NCBI RefSeq assembly: GCF_022317005.1
Contig: NZ_CP081006.1
Coordinates: 4,526,001 to 4,590,000 of the forward strand
Reading direction: 5' to 3'
Length of the DNA: 64,000 nucleotides
Origin: Mycobacterium sp. IDR2000157661
GTDB taxonomy: Bacteria > Actinomycetota > Actinomycetes > Mycobacteriales > Mycobacteriaceae
Positions 1-8,789 of this stretch are shown one piece after another. A model generated the notes under the pieces. The model saw nothing but the letters and a program-made list of their open reading frames with translations, was not told where the DNA came from and searched no databases. How positions within the stretch are numbered: the stretch's first letter is position 1; each line of letters opens with the position of its first letter. A program made the position numbers and the translations under genes.

Positions 1-64
1 CGAGCACGAGGCCAAACTGATCGAACTGGCCGCGGTCATCGAAGTCAGCCCGGTGGAGGCATAG
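1..64 (+). CDS. C-terminal end of an unidentified protein (partial)
   Basis: An open frame enters from the left edge and ends at a TAG at 62-64. Only about 20 C-terminal residues are visible, ending in VIEVSPVEA, and they are rich in Glu and Ala. This is too little to assign a family. The gene reads in the same direction as the YihY-type gene that follows after a gap of about 64 bases. Confidence 0.5.
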   Translation, partial: EHEAKLIELAAVIEVSPVEA

Positions 65-128
65 CACCCGACACGGAGATCGACCGCTTCGGGCTGGACG
101 GCTTTCCGTCAGGAATGCTGGACTGGTC

Positions 129-1130
129 ATGACCGACCAGTCCCAGCCGCTGCCGACGAGGCCATCGCGCCATCACGTCCGCCACATCGTGCGGCGCACC
201 TTGTCGAAGAGCTGGGACGATTCGATCTTCTCAGAGTCTGCGCAGGCCGCGTTCTGGTGTGCGCTGTCCCTGCCGCCACTGCTGCTCGGCATGCTCGGCA
301 GCCTGGCCTACATCGCGCCGCTGTTCGGCCCGGCGACTCTTCCGACGATCGAGAGCCAGATCATCAGCACGGCGAACAGCTTCTTCTCGTCGGATGTGGT
401 CCGCGAGATCATCGAGCCCACCGTCCGCGACATCGTCCGTGGCGCCCGCGGCGAGGTGGTCTCGCTGGGGTTCGTCATCTCCCTGTGGGCCGGGTCGTCG
501 GCCATCTCCGCATTCGTCGACTCGATCGTCGAGGCCCACGACCAGACGCCGCTGCGACACCCCGTGCGGCAGCGGTTCTACGCGCTGGGGCTCTATGTGG
601 TGATGCTGGTGGTCGCGATCGCGACGGCGCCGTTCGTCGCGCTCGGCCCGATCAGGGTCGCCGCCACCATCCCGGACAGCTGGGACGTCGTGCTGCGGTT
701 CGGGTACTACCCCGCGGTGTTCATCGGGCTGGGTGTCGCGGTGCTGGTGCTGTATCGGGTGTCGCTGCCCAAGCCGTTGCCGACCCACCGGCTGCTGTTG
801 GGCTCGATCCTCGCCGCAGTGGTCTTCCTGTTGGCGACGTTGGGCCTGCGCGTGTATCTGACGTGGATCACCGCGACCGGCTACACGTACGGCGCGCTGG
901 CGACGCCGATCGCGTTTCTGCTGTTCGCGTACTTCCTCGGGTTCGCGATCATGATCGGCGCTGAACTCAACGCCGCCATCGAGGAGGAGTGGCCGGCGCC
1001 CGTCACGCACGCAAGGCGGTTGCGGTGGTGGCTTAAGGAGAAGGCGGGATCGCGCAACGGCGCCGTTGCCGAGCAGTCGCCATCACCGCATCCGACACGT
1101 GACCCCGCCGGCGACGGCGCTACTTCCTGA
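129..1130 (+). CDS. YihY/BrkB-family inner membrane protein
   Basis: A 333-residue polytopic membrane protein. Hydrophobic segments lie at about residues 40-65, 115-130, 150-175, 190-210, 222-245 and 255-280, the pattern of the YihY/virulence factor BrkB family. The C-terminal tail is short, basic and probably cytoplasmic. The position just before DUF3039, a small membrane protein and sigB matches Rv2707 of M. tuberculosis. The family was once called ribonuclease BN, but that activity belongs to a different protein, and its real role in mycobacteria is unknown. The family call is firm; the function is not. Confidence 0.85.
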   Translation: MTDQSQPLPTRPSRHHVRHIVRRTLSKSWDDSIFSESAQAAFWCALSLPPLLLGMLGSLAYIAPLFGPATLPTIESQIISTANSFFSSDVVREIIEPTVRDIVRGARGEVVSLGFVISLWAGSSAISAFVDSIVEAHDQTPLRHPVRQRFYALGLYVVMLVVAIATAPFVALGPIRVAATIPDSWDVVLRFGYYPAVFIGLGVAVLVLYRVSLPKPLPTHRLLLGSILAAVVFLLATLGLRVYLTWITATGYTYGALATPIAFLLFAYFLGFAIMIGAELNAAIEEEWPAPVTHARRLRWWLKEKAGSRNGAVAEQSPSPHPTRDPAGDGATS

Positions 1131-1356
1131 GCTGCTCGTAGATCCGCTTGCAGTCCGGGCACACCGGCGATCCGGGCTTGGCGGACTTGGTCACCGGGAA
1201 CACCTCACCGCACAGCGCGACGACGTGCGTGCCCATCACCGCGCTCTCGGCGATCTTGTCCTTCTTGACGTAGTGGAAGTACTTGGGGGCGTCGTCGTCG
1301 GTCCCGTCGTCGACGCGTTCGTCGGTCTCGGTGCGCTCGATCGTCTGGGTCTGCAT
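1120..1356 (-). CDS. DUF3039 small zinc-ribbon-like protein
   Basis: A 78-residue protein starting at the ATG whose complement lies at 1354-1356 (MQTQTIERTET). A longer frame exists upstream, but this start matches the N-terminus I recall for Rv2708c. The N-terminal third is acidic and probably disordered. The C-terminal part carries H-Y-V-K-K, VALCGE and CPDCKR, giving one CxxC pair plus an isolated Cys that could bind a metal. Its 3' end overlaps the 3' end of the YihY-type gene by 11 bases in convergent orientation. DUF3039 proteins are conserved in Actinobacteria without a known function. Confidence 0.85.
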   Translation of the reverse strand: MQTQTIERTETDERVDDGTDDDAPKYFHYVKKDKIAESAVMGTHVVALCGEVFPVTKSAKPGSPVCPDCKRIYEQLRK

Positions 1357-1448
1357 CGTCCTATTGTGCTCCTCACGTCCGCGCGCCCCATTCTGCCCGT
1401 AAGAAATCCGACCCGTACAGGGGCGCACAATTGTGGAACAGTGGAGGT

Positions 1449-1847
1449 ATGAAACAAAGCCCCGAGCTGAGTTTCGACGACGACGGCCGGCCCGTCCTGA
1501 TCACGCGCGCCGCTCCTGCCTACGAGGAACAGCACCGCCAGCGGGTCCGTAAGTACCTGACCATCATGTCGTTTCGAATTCCGGCTCTCGTACTGGCCGC
1601 GATCGCGTACGGCATCTGGCACAACGGTCTCATCTCGTTGGCCATATTGGTGGCCTCGATCCCCCTGCCGTGGATCGCCGTTCTCATCGCCAACGACCGT
1701 CCACCGCGACGCCCCGAGGAGCCGCGCCGTTACGACGCGCGCCGCATTCCGCTATTTCCGACGGCCGAGCGCCCCGCCCTGGAAAGTCGCGTCGTGGTGT
1801 CGCCGCAACCGGACGGCGACGCCGCGCGACGCGATGTTCCCAGCTGA
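1449..1847 (+). CDS. DUF3099-like small membrane protein
   Basis: A 132-residue protein starting at ATG 1449 (MKQSPELSF), directly behind a GGAGG; a TTG at 1431 would add six residues. Residues about 36-75 form two closely spaced hydrophobic segments joined by a short turn. A basic, Pro/Arg-rich tail follows, ending near residue 132. It corresponds by position to Rv2709, between DUF3039 and sigB. The two-helix hairpin with an N-terminal ITRA motif resembles actinobacterial DUF3099 proteins, which I name only tentatively. The function is unknown. Confidence 0.75.
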   Translation: MKQSPELSFDDDGRPVLITRAAPAYEEQHRQRVRKYLTIMSFRIPALVLAAIAYGIWHNGLISLAILVASIPLPWIAVLIANDRPPRRPEEPRRYDARRIPLFPTAERPALESRVVVSPQPDGDAARRDVPS

Positions 1848-1931
1848 GGCGACTCCAGTCGGTTTTCTAAGGACATTCTCAGGTCGACGGCGAAAAACCG
1901 CTGATCAGAAGGTGTGAACCAGGGAACGGCC

Positions 1932-1958
1932 GGGAACTCTTCTGACCTCATGGGCGTT
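1932..1958 (+). promoter_or_regulatory. SigE/SigH-type promoter of sigB
   Basis: GGGAAC at 1932-1937, a 17-base spacer and CGTT at 1955-1958 match the consensus of mycobacterial SigE and SigH promoters. The CGTT lies 37 bases before the sigB start codon. A second GGGAAC at 1922-1927 lacks a properly spaced -10. In M. tuberculosis sigB is known to be driven by SigE and SigH from such a promoter, so the match fits established regulation. Confidence 0.75.
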
Positions 1959-1995
1959 GAAGCTCATGACCGTTGGATTTGATCAGGAGGCCGTC

Positions 1996-2955
1996 ATGGC
2001 AAATGCCACCACCATCCGCGTCGACCACGACCTGGACGCTCAGAGCCCGGCCGCTGATCTCGTGCGGGTGTACCTGAATGGCATTGGCAAGACGGCCTTG
2101 CTGAACGCGGCGGACGAGGTGGAACTCGCAAAGCGCATCGAGGCAGGGCTCTACGCCAAGCATGTGCTCGAGACCCGAAAGCGTCTGGGCGAGAACCGCA
2201 AACGTGATCTCGCGGCAGTGGTGCGCGACGGTGAGGCCGCGCGGCGCCACCTGCTGGAGGCCAATCTACGACTGGTCGTGTCGCTCGCCAAGCGTTACAC
2301 CGGCCGCGGGATGCCGCTGCTGGACCTCATCCAGGAAGGCAACCTGGGCCTCATCCGGGCGATGGAAAAGTTCGACTACACCAAGGGTTTCAAGTTCTCG
2401 ACGTACGCCACGTGGTGGATTCGCCAGGCGATCACGCGCGGCATGGCCGACCAAAGCCGCACCATCCGCTTGCCCGTCCACCTCGTCGAGCAGGTGAACA
2501 AGCTGGCCCGGATCAAGCGCGAGATGCACCAGAACCTCGGGCGCGAGGCCACCGACGAGGAGCTGGCCGAAGAGTCGGGCATCCCGGTGGAGAAGATCAC
2601 CGACCTGCTCGAGCACAGCCGTGACCCGGTGAGTCTGGACATGCCCGTCGGCAGCGACGAGGAGGCACCGCTCGGCGACTTCATCGAGGACGCCGAAGCG
2701 ATGTCGGCCGAGAACGCGGTGATCTCCGAGCTGCTGCACACCGACATCCGTCACGTGCTGGCCACGCTCGACGAGCGTGAGCAGCAGGTGATCCGGCTGC
2801 GTTTCGGGCTCGACGACGGTCAGCCGCGCACGCTCGACCAGATCGGCAAGCTGTTCGGGCTCTCCCGCGAGCGGGTCCGCCAGATCGAGCGCGAGGTCAT
2901 GTCCAAGCTGCGCAACGGCGAGCGCGCCGATCGCCTGCGCTCCTACGCCAGCTAG
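1996..2955 (+). CDS. sigB: RNA polymerase sigma factor SigB
   Basis: A 319-residue group 2 sigma-70 factor, the general stress sigma factor of mycobacteria. The start is ATG 1996 (MANATTIR) with a strong AGGAGG at 1985-1990; the in-frame ATG at 1957 falls inside the promoter. Region 1.2 begins at about residue 20. Region 2 contains the RYTGRGMPLLDLIQEGN and YATWWIRQAI motifs for core binding and -10 recognition. Region 3 follows, and region 4 near residues 250-310 has the helix-turn-helix LFGLSRERVRQIE. There is no long acidic region 1.1 as in SigA. It sits directly upstream of ideR, as in other mycobacteria, separated by a hairpin terminator. Confidence 0.97.
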   Translation: MANATTIRVDHDLDAQSPAADLVRVYLNGIGKTALLNAADEVELAKRIEAGLYAKHVLETRKRLGENRKRDLAAVVRDGEAARRHLLEANLRLVVSLAKRYTGRGMPLLDLIQEGNLGLIRAMEKFDYTKGFKFSTYATWWIRQAITRGMADQSRTIRLPVHLVEQVNKLARIKREMHQNLGREATDEELAEESGIPVEKITDLLEHSRDPVSLDMPVGSDEEAPLGDFIEDAEAMSAENAVISELLHTDIRHVLATLDEREQQVIRLRFGLDDGQPRTLDQIGKLFGLSRERVRQIEREVMSKLRNGERADRLRSYAS

Positions 2956-2976
2956 ACCAGCAAGCCCCACTCGACA

Positions 2977-3002
2977 CGATCCCCCGGCCGCCCGGGGGAT
3001 CG
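2977..3002 (+). terminator. Hairpin terminator after sigB
   Basis: CGATCCCCC at 2977-2985 pairs perfectly with GGGGGATCG at 2994-3002 around an eight-base GC loop, 22 bases after the sigB stop. No long U tract follows, which is usual for mycobacterial terminators. Confidence 0.65.
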
Positions 3003-3092
3003 TCTCGTGTTGCGGCCGGGCCGTGTCGGCAACGTAACAACGCAGTTCAGACCCTCAGGCCGGTAGACTCGGCCCAGACGAAGGGTGACGGA

Positions 3093-3785
3093 ATGAACGA
3101 TCTGGTCGACACCACCGAGATGTACCTGCGGACCATTTACGACCTCGAGGAAGAGGGCGTGGTGCCGCTGCGTGCGCGGATCGCCGAGCGGCTCGACCAG
3201 AGCGGGCCCACTGTCAGCCAGACCGTCTCCCGGATGGAGCGCGACGGCCTGCTGCACGTCGCCGGTGACCGCCATCTCGAGCTCACCGAGAAGGGCCGCG
3301 CGCTGGCGGTGGCCGTCATGCGCAAACACCGCCTCGCCGAGCGCCTGCTGGTCGACGTCATCGGGCTCCCGTGGGAGGAAGTGCACGCCGAGGCGTGCCG
3401 CTGGGAGCATGTGATGAGCGAGGACGTCGAGCGCCGCTTGGTGCAGGTTCTCAACAACCCGACCACCTCGCCGTTCGGCAATCCGATTCCGGGCTTGTCC
3501 GAGCTCGGCCTGATCAGCACCGGCAGCGCCGATGCGCTCAACCTGGTGCGGCTGACCGAGGTTCCCGCAGGCATGCCCGTCGCGGTCGTGGTGCGCCAAC
3601 TGACCGAACACGTCCAGGGTGACGCCGAGCTGATCAGCAAGCTCAAGGACGCCGGCGTGGTGCCCAACGCTCGCGTGACCGTGCAGACAAACGACCACGG
3701 CGGCGTGATGATCGTGATTCCCGGCCACGAGCAGGTCGAGCTGCCCCACCATATGGCGCATGCCGTGAAGGTCGAGAAGGTCTGA
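3093..3785 (+). CDS. ideR: Iron-dependent transcriptional repressor IdeR
   Basis: A 230-residue DtxR-family metalloregulator, exactly the family length. With Fe2+ bound it represses siderophore genes and activates iron storage genes. Domain 1 (residues 1-73) holds the winged helix with recognition helix GPTVSQTVSRME. Domain 2 (74-140) is the dimer and metal-binding domain, including the AEACRWEHVMSEDVE stretch with Cys, Glu and His ligands. The C-terminal SH3-like domain (about 150-230) follows FGNPIPGL. The ATG at 3093 is preceded by AAGGGTGACGGA. It is convergent with the DUF4192 gene. No IdeR box was found in this window. Confidence 0.97.
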   Translation: MNDLVDTTEMYLRTIYDLEEEGVVPLRARIAERLDQSGPTVSQTVSRMERDGLLHVAGDRHLELTEKGRALAVAVMRKHRLAERLLVDVIGLPWEEVHAEACRWEHVMSEDVERRLVQVLNNPTTSPFGNPIPGLSELGLISTGSADALNLVRLTEVPAGMPVAVVVRQLTEHVQGDAELISKLKDAGVVPNARVTVQTNDHGGVMIVIPGHEQVELPHHMAHAVKVEKV

Positions 3786-3808
3786 CTGGGCGACATCGAC
3801 CGCCCGGT

Positions 3809-4849
3809 TCATCCGGCCCGACGGCCGAACACCCGGCGCGGCGGCAGCCGCACACCGAGCCGGTCGGCCAGCCGGTAGCCGGTAGCGGCAAGGTCCCGGA
3901 TCTGCTCCGGGCGCAGCCCCGACTGGAGTGCGGTGTCCAGCATCCCCGCCATGCGGTGAGTGCCGTCGCACCGCAGCGCCGCCTCCAGCGACACCCCCGC
4001 CAGCGGACCGTCGCCCCGCACATAGGCCGAGAAGGCCAGTAGCACCAGCGCCTCGACCCGCCAGCGGTCGGGCAGGCGCCGCGAGAGTTCGGCCCACAGC
4101 GCCTCGGCCTGGGCGGCGGCCTCACCCACAGCGAGGGCGTAGAGCGTGTCGCGGACCTGCACATCGGTCAGCGCGCGGGCGAGCTGCGCCACCTCGTCAT
4201 CGGTCAACCGTTCGCCGGCGGCGACCCGCGCGGCGAATGCCAGGGCGGCCTCGATGCCGCCCCGTGCGTCGGCGTCCGTGCGCGTCGCCGGCACGTCCTC
4301 GACCAGTACGCCCACCGCGGCGGCGTGGGCCGGATCAGCGACCGCGATCACCTCCTGCAGTTCGGACCGGCGGCTGTAGAGCCGGCGTCCGTCGAGAACG
4401 GCCGCCATCGCCAGCGGTGATGCCGAGGGGTCTTCGATGGTGCCACCGTCACCGCAGCCGTCGACGCAGTGCCAACGCCCGCCGACCGCGACCCGGTCCA
4501 CGACGTGCGCGGCGAGCAGTCGTATCCCCCGTTCGGCCAGCATGCCCGCGAACGTGGCCACCAGCTCCCGGTACTCCTCGTTGCACAGCCGGCAGCCCGC
4601 CCCCGCCTCATCGACCACGACGACGATGGCGGCATCGGGCCGTCCCGCGGCGGCCACATCGGCCATCTGCCCGACGGTGTCAGCCAGCTCGTCGGAGAGG
4701 TCCACGCGCATGACGCAGCCCAGCGAGCCGCCTTCGACGGTCACGAGCACGAGCGAGTTCTCCGGGACGAAGCCCAGCACGGCGGGCAGGGCGGCGATCA
4801 GTACGCCTGGGCGGTTGAGCTGGAAGTCGGGGGTATGCGAAGTGGCCAT
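3809..4849 (-). CDS. DUF4192 family protein
   Basis: A 346-residue protein starting with MATSHTPDFQLNRPGVLIAA at the ATG complementary to 4847-4849. The frame stays open upstream to 5221, but that part antisenses sthA and has no family similarity. DUF4192 proteins share the N-terminal LIAALPAVLGFVPENSLVLV signature seen at residues 17-36. A central Cys-containing stretch (CRLCNEEYRE) and an Ala/Leu-rich helical C-terminal half follow. It corresponds to Rv2712c by order (ideR, this gene, sthA). It is soluble by appearance and has no known function. Confidence 0.85.
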   Translation of the reverse strand: MATSHTPDFQLNRPGVLIAALPAVLGFVPENSLVLVTVEGGSLGCVMRVDLSDELADTVGQMADVAAAGRPDAAIVVVVDEAGAGCRLCNEEYRELVATFAGMLAERGIRLLAAHVVDRVAVGGRWHCVDGCGDGGTIEDPSASPLAMAAVLDGRRLYSRRSELQEVIAVADPAHAAAVGVLVEDVPATRTDADARGGIEAALAFAARVAAGERLTDDEVAQLARALTDVQVRDTLYALAVGEAAAQAEALWAELSRRLPDRWRVEALVLLAFSAYVRGDGPLAGVSLEAALRCDGTHRMAGMLDTALQSGLRPEQIRDLAATGYRLADRLGVRLPPRRVFGRRAG

Positions 4850-5051
4850 GGCACGACCATGTCGGCAGCCGGTGACGGTGAGCCGCACGTCGGCGGCGGC
4901 GGCGCCCGCGTTGTGAATCGATTCGCGGTTGGGGACAACCCCGTGGACAACCCCGCCGCGCCACACGCCCGAGACGAACGCCCGATCAATTCGGCCGCCG
5001 GTGATGCCTGTCGGCGTGCGGATCGGCGCAGTCGACGTACACAATGTTGCT

Positions 5052-6476
5052 ATGAGTGCCGTGGGCCCAACGCTCGAGTACGACCTCGTCGTCATCGGTT
5101 CGGGCCCGGGCGGCCAGAAAGCCGCGATCGCAGCGGCCAAGCTCGGTAAGACGGTCGCCATCATCGAGCGCGGACGGATGCTGGGCGGTGTTTGCGTGAC
5201 CACCGGAACCATCCCGTCCAAGACGCTGCGAGAAGCCGTGCTCTACCTCACCGGCATGAATCAGCGCGAGCTCTACGGGGCCAGCTACCGCGTCAAGGAC
5301 AAGATCACCCCGGCCGACCTGCTGGCACGCACCACCCACGTCATCACCAAAGAGCAGGACGTCGTGCGTTCGCAGTTGATGCGCAACCGCATCGACCTCG
5401 TCCAGGGGCACGGCCGGTTCATCGACGCACACACGGTTCTGGTCGAGGAGCCGACGCGCGGTGAGCGCACCACCGTCAGCGGGGATCACATCGTGATCGC
5501 CACCGGAACCAAGCCCGCGCGGCCGGCCGGCGTCGAGTTCGATGAGTGCCGGGTGCTCGACTCCGACGGAATACTCGACCTCAAGACGCTGCCCGCGACG
5601 ATGGTTGTGGTCGGCGCGGGGGTGATCGGTATCGAGTACGCATCGATGTTCGCCGCGCTGGGCACCAAGGTCACCGTCGTCGAGAAGCGCGACAGCATGC
5701 TCGACTTCTGCGACCCGGAGATCGTCGAGGCGCTGAAGTTCCACCTGCGCGACCTGGCGGTGACGTTCCGGTTCGGCGAGGAGGTGACCGCGGTGGACGT
5801 CGGTTCCGCGGGCACCGTCACCACGCTGGCCAGCGGTAAGCAGATCCCGGCCGAGACGGTGATGTACTCGGCCGGCCGCCAGGGTCAGACCGAGCATCTC
5901 GATCTCGCCAACTCCGGGCTGGAAACCGACCGGCGCGGGCGCATCACGGTCGACAGCAACTTCCAGACCAGGGTCGACCACATCTACGCCGTCGGGGACG
6001 TGATCGGCTTTCCCGCGTTGGCCGCCACATCGATGGAGCAGGGCCGGCTGGCCGCCTACCACGCCTTCGGCGAGCCGGCCAAGGGCATGACCGACCTCCA
6101 GCCGATCGGTATCTACTCCATCCCCGAGGTGTCCTACGTCGGGGCCACCGAGGTGGAGCTCACGCGCAACGCCATCCCGTACGAGGTGGGCGTGTCGCGC
6201 TATCGCGAGCTGGCCCGGGGCCAGATCGCCGGAGATTCCTACGGCATGCTCAAGCTGCTGGTCTCCACCGACGACCTGAAGCTGCTGGGCGTGCACATCT
6301 TCGGCACCAGCGCCACCGAAATGGTGCACATCGGGCAGGCGGTGATGGGCTGCGGGGGCACCGTCGAGTACCTGGTCGACGCGGTCTTCAACTACCCGAC
6401 GTTCTCCGAGGCCTACAAGGTTGCCGCGCTCGACGTGATGAACAAGCTGCGCGCGCTCAGCCAGTTCCGCAGCTGA
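5052..6476 (+). CDS. sthA: Soluble pyridine nucleotide transhydrogenase SthA
   Basis: A 474-residue flavoprotein that moves hydride between NADPH and NAD+ in the cytoplasm. The start is ATG 5052 (MSAVGPTLEYD). GSGPGG near residue 16 is the FAD dinucleotide-binding motif. The GGVCVTTGTIPSK stretch stands where disulfide reductases have CxxxxC, so the redox-active disulfide is missing, as expected for SthA rather than lipoamide dehydrogenase. VVGAGVIGIEYASMF near 185-200 is the NAD(P)-binding motif, and YAVGDVIGFP binds FAD again. The C-terminal dimerisation domain ends with YPTFSEAYKVAALD. It is divergent from DUF4192. Confidence 0.95.
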   Translation: MSAVGPTLEYDLVVIGSGPGGQKAAIAAAKLGKTVAIIERGRMLGGVCVTTGTIPSKTLREAVLYLTGMNQRELYGASYRVKDKITPADLLARTTHVITKEQDVVRSQLMRNRIDLVQGHGRFIDAHTVLVEEPTRGERTTVSGDHIVIATGTKPARPAGVEFDECRVLDSDGILDLKTLPATMVVVGAGVIGIEYASMFAALGTKVTVVEKRDSMLDFCDPEIVEALKFHLRDLAVTFRFGEEVTAVDVGSAGTVTTLASGKQIPAETVMYSAGRQGQTEHLDLANSGLETDRRGRITVDSNFQTRVDHIYAVGDVIGFPALAATSMEQGRLAAYHAFGEPAKGMTDLQPIGIYSIPEVSYVGATEVELTRNAIPYEVGVSRYRELARGQIAGDSYGMLKLLVSTDDLKLLGVHIFGTSATEMVHIGQAVMGCGGTVEYLVDAVFNYPTFSEAYKVAALDVMNKLRALSQFRS

Positions 6477-6664
6477 CAACCCGTCAGCCGCCGTCCCGCC
6501 GCCCAGTTCCTACCGGTGCGCCCGGCGGTGATGTGCGCCGCGAGCGAACATCACGGCCAACGGGTATGGGTAGCACGGCAGTGGGAACGCACCATGGGCG
6601 AGACTAGTTGTCACTGGTATGCCGGACTGAACGGTCCCGGCACCACCGCAAGGAGGCAAGACAG

Positions 6665-7648
6665 ATGGCTGACGACGCTGGCAATCCCGATCAGCACTAC
6701 CGGCCCGAGCAGTCCGGTATGTACGAGCTGGAGTTCCCCGCTCCCCAGCTGTCAGCCTCCGACGGTCGCGGTCCGGTGCTGATCCACGCACTCGAGGGGT
6801 TCTCCGACGCCGGACACGCCATCCGGCTGGCCGCCCGACATCTGCGCGACTCCCTCGACACCGAACTGGTGGCGTCCTTCGCCATCGACGAGCTGCTCGA
6901 CTACCGCTCACGGCGCCCGCTGATGACGTTCAAGACCGACCACTTCACGAACTACGAGGATCCTGAGCTAAATCTTTATGCATTGCGGGACAGCGTCGGC
7001 ACGCCGTTCCTGCTGCTCGCCGGACTGGAACCGGACCTGCGGTGGGAGCGGTTCGTCACCGCGGTTCGGTTGCTCGCCGAGCGGCTGGGGGTGCGCCGGA
7101 CCATCGGCATGGGCACCATCCCGATGGCCGTGCCGCACACCCGCCCGATCACGATGACCGCGCACTCCAACGATCGGGGACTCATCGCCGACCACACTCC
7201 GTGGGTCGGCGAGGTTCAGGTGCCCGGCAGCGCGTCGAACCTACTCGAATACCGGTTGTCGCAGCACGGCCAAGAGGTCGTCGGCTTCACGGTGCACGTG
7301 CCGCACTACCTGGCTCAGACCGACTATCCCGCCGCGGCCGAAGCTCTGCTGGCCGAGGTGGCCCGCAATGCCTCGCTGCAGATCCCGCTCGACGCGCTGG
7401 TCGCGGCGGGTGCCGAGGTGTTGACGAAGGTCAACGAGCAAGTGGAGGCCAGCGTGGAGGTCGCCCAGGTGGTGACTGCGCTCGAGCGTCAGTACGACGC
7501 GTTCGTCGCCGCCCAGGAGAACCGGTCGCTACTGGCCAGCGACGAGAAGCTGCCGAGCGGTGAGGAGCTCGGCGCCGAGTTCGAGCGGTTCCTGGCCCAG
7601 CAGTCCAAGGACAAGGACCGATTCTCCGACGGCGACGACACCCGATAG
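6665..7648 (+). CDS. PAC2 family protein
   Basis: A 327-residue protein starting at ATG 6665 (MADDAGNPDQHY) with AGGAGG at 6651-6656; an upstream in-frame ATG at 6608 precedes the ribosome binding site. It belongs to the PAC2 (proteasome assembly chaperone 2-like) family. The core runs from about residue 35 to 270 and includes HALEGFSDAGHA, the YRSRRP stretch and IPMAVPHTRP. It corresponds to Rv2714. The C-terminal 60 residues are helical and acidic. Actinobacterial PAC2 proteins are linked by name to proteasome chaperones, but their role is not settled. GGGAAC at 6583 with a poor -10 is noted among rejected items. Confidence 0.87.
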   Translation: MADDAGNPDQHYRPEQSGMYELEFPAPQLSASDGRGPVLIHALEGFSDAGHAIRLAARHLRDSLDTELVASFAIDELLDYRSRRPLMTFKTDHFTNYEDPELNLYALRDSVGTPFLLLAGLEPDLRWERFVTAVRLLAERLGVRRTIGMGTIPMAVPHTRPITMTAHSNDRGLIADHTPWVGEVQVPGSASNLLEYRLSQHGQEVVGFTVHVPHYLAQTDYPAAAEALLAEVARNASLQIPLDALVAAGAEVLTKVNEQVEASVEVAQVVTALERQYDAFVAAQENRSLLASDEKLPSGEELGAEFERFLAQQSKDKDRFSDGDDTR

Positions 7649-7715
7649 CTTTCGCGCCGGAACCGCTCGGTGTCGACAATTCGCGCCGGTCCCGAAGGTT
7701 GGCTACGTTGTCGCA

Positions 7716-8735
7716 ATGGCAGTGCGAACGAACCTGCGCCCGGTGCGGGAGCTCACCCCGTCGTTGCAGTTCCGCACCATCCACGGCTATCGGCGCGCCT
7801 ACCGGGTGGTGGGCTCGGGCCCGGTCATCCTGCTGATCCACGGCATCGGCGACAACTCCACGACGTGGGACACAGTGCAGTCGCGACTGGCCCAGCGGTT
7901 CACCGTCATCGCCCCCGACCTGCTGGGTCATGGCAAGTCCGACAAGCCCAGGGCGGACTACTCGGTGGCCGCGTACGCCAACGGCATGCGCGACCTGCTC
8001 AGCGTGCTCGACATCGACCGGGTGACGGTCGTCGGCCACTCCCTCGGTGGCGGGGTGGCGATGCAGTTCGCCTACCAGTTTCCTCAGTTGGTCGACCGGC
8101 TGATCCTGGTCGGCGCCGGCGGGGTCACCAAAGACGTCAACATCGCGTTGCGGTTCGCCTCGCTGCCGATGGGTAGCGAGGCAATGGCACTGCTTCGGCT
8201 GCCGTTCGTGTTGCCTGCGCTGCAGATGTTGGGCCGCGGGGTGGGCGGGCTGTTCGGTTCGACCGGGCTGGGCCGCGACATCCCACAGATGCTGCGCATC
8301 CTGACCGATTTGCCCGAGCCGACGGCCAATTCGGCCTTCGCCCGCACCCTGCGGGCCGTCGTCGACTGGCGCGGTCAGGTGGTGACGATGCTGGACCGCT
8401 GTTACCTCACGCAATCCGTTCCGGTGCAACTCATCTGGGGCAGCGGTGACTCGGTGATACCGGTGAGCCACGCGCAACTGGCGCACGCGGCGATGCCCGG
8501 CTCGCAGCTGGAGATCTTCGACGATTCCGGCCATTTCCCGTTTCATGACGATCCGGACCGCTTTGTCGAGGTCGTCGAGAAATTCATCGACTCGACCGAA
8601 CCCGCGGTCTACGACCAGGATTACCTGCGCGGACTGCTGCGTACGGGTGTTCGCGAGGGCACGATCGGCGGACCGGTCGGCACCCGGGTTGCGGTGCTCG
8701 ACGCGCTGGACCACGACGAGCGCAGCGCCACCTGA
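7716..8735 (+). CDS. Alpha/beta hydrolase
   Basis: A 339-residue alpha/beta-hydrolase starting at ATG 7716 (MAVRTNLRPVREL). The oxyanion-hole HGIG is at residues 49-52, the nucleophile elbow VGHSLGGGVAMQ near 110 supplies Ser, WGSGDSVIPV near 245 supplies the acid, and DSGHFPFHDDP near 270 supplies the His. The protein follows the PAC2 gene by 67 bases and matches Rv2715 by order. It is cytoplasmic and lacks a signal peptide. The substrate cannot be told from sequence; the family includes esterases, C-C bond hydrolases and haloperoxidase-like proteins. Confidence 0.9.
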   Translation: MAVRTNLRPVRELTPSLQFRTIHGYRRAYRVVGSGPVILLIHGIGDNSTTWDTVQSRLAQRFTVIAPDLLGHGKSDKPRADYSVAAYANGMRDLLSVLDIDRVTVVGHSLGGGVAMQFAYQFPQLVDRLILVGAGGVTKDVNIALRFASLPMGSEAMALLRLPFVLPALQMLGRGVGGLFGSTGLGRDIPQMLRILTDLPEPTANSAFARTLRAVVDWRGQVVTMLDRCYLTQSVPVQLIWGSGDSVIPVSHAQLAHAAMPGSQLEIFDDSGHFPFHDDPDRFVEVVEKFIDSTEPAVYDQDYLRGLLRTGVREGTIGGPVGTRVAVLDALDHDERSAT

Positions 8736-8789
8736 GCAGGCGCGCGCGGGCGCACCGCCGCACCGGCACCACGAAGTAGCATCGGCGGC

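Noticed and set aside
6583..6609. GGGAAC-N17-AGTT upstream of the PAC2 gene as a SigE/SigH promoter
   Set aside because: The -10 element lacks the consensus C or G before GTT, and no supporting knowledge links this gene to those sigma factors.
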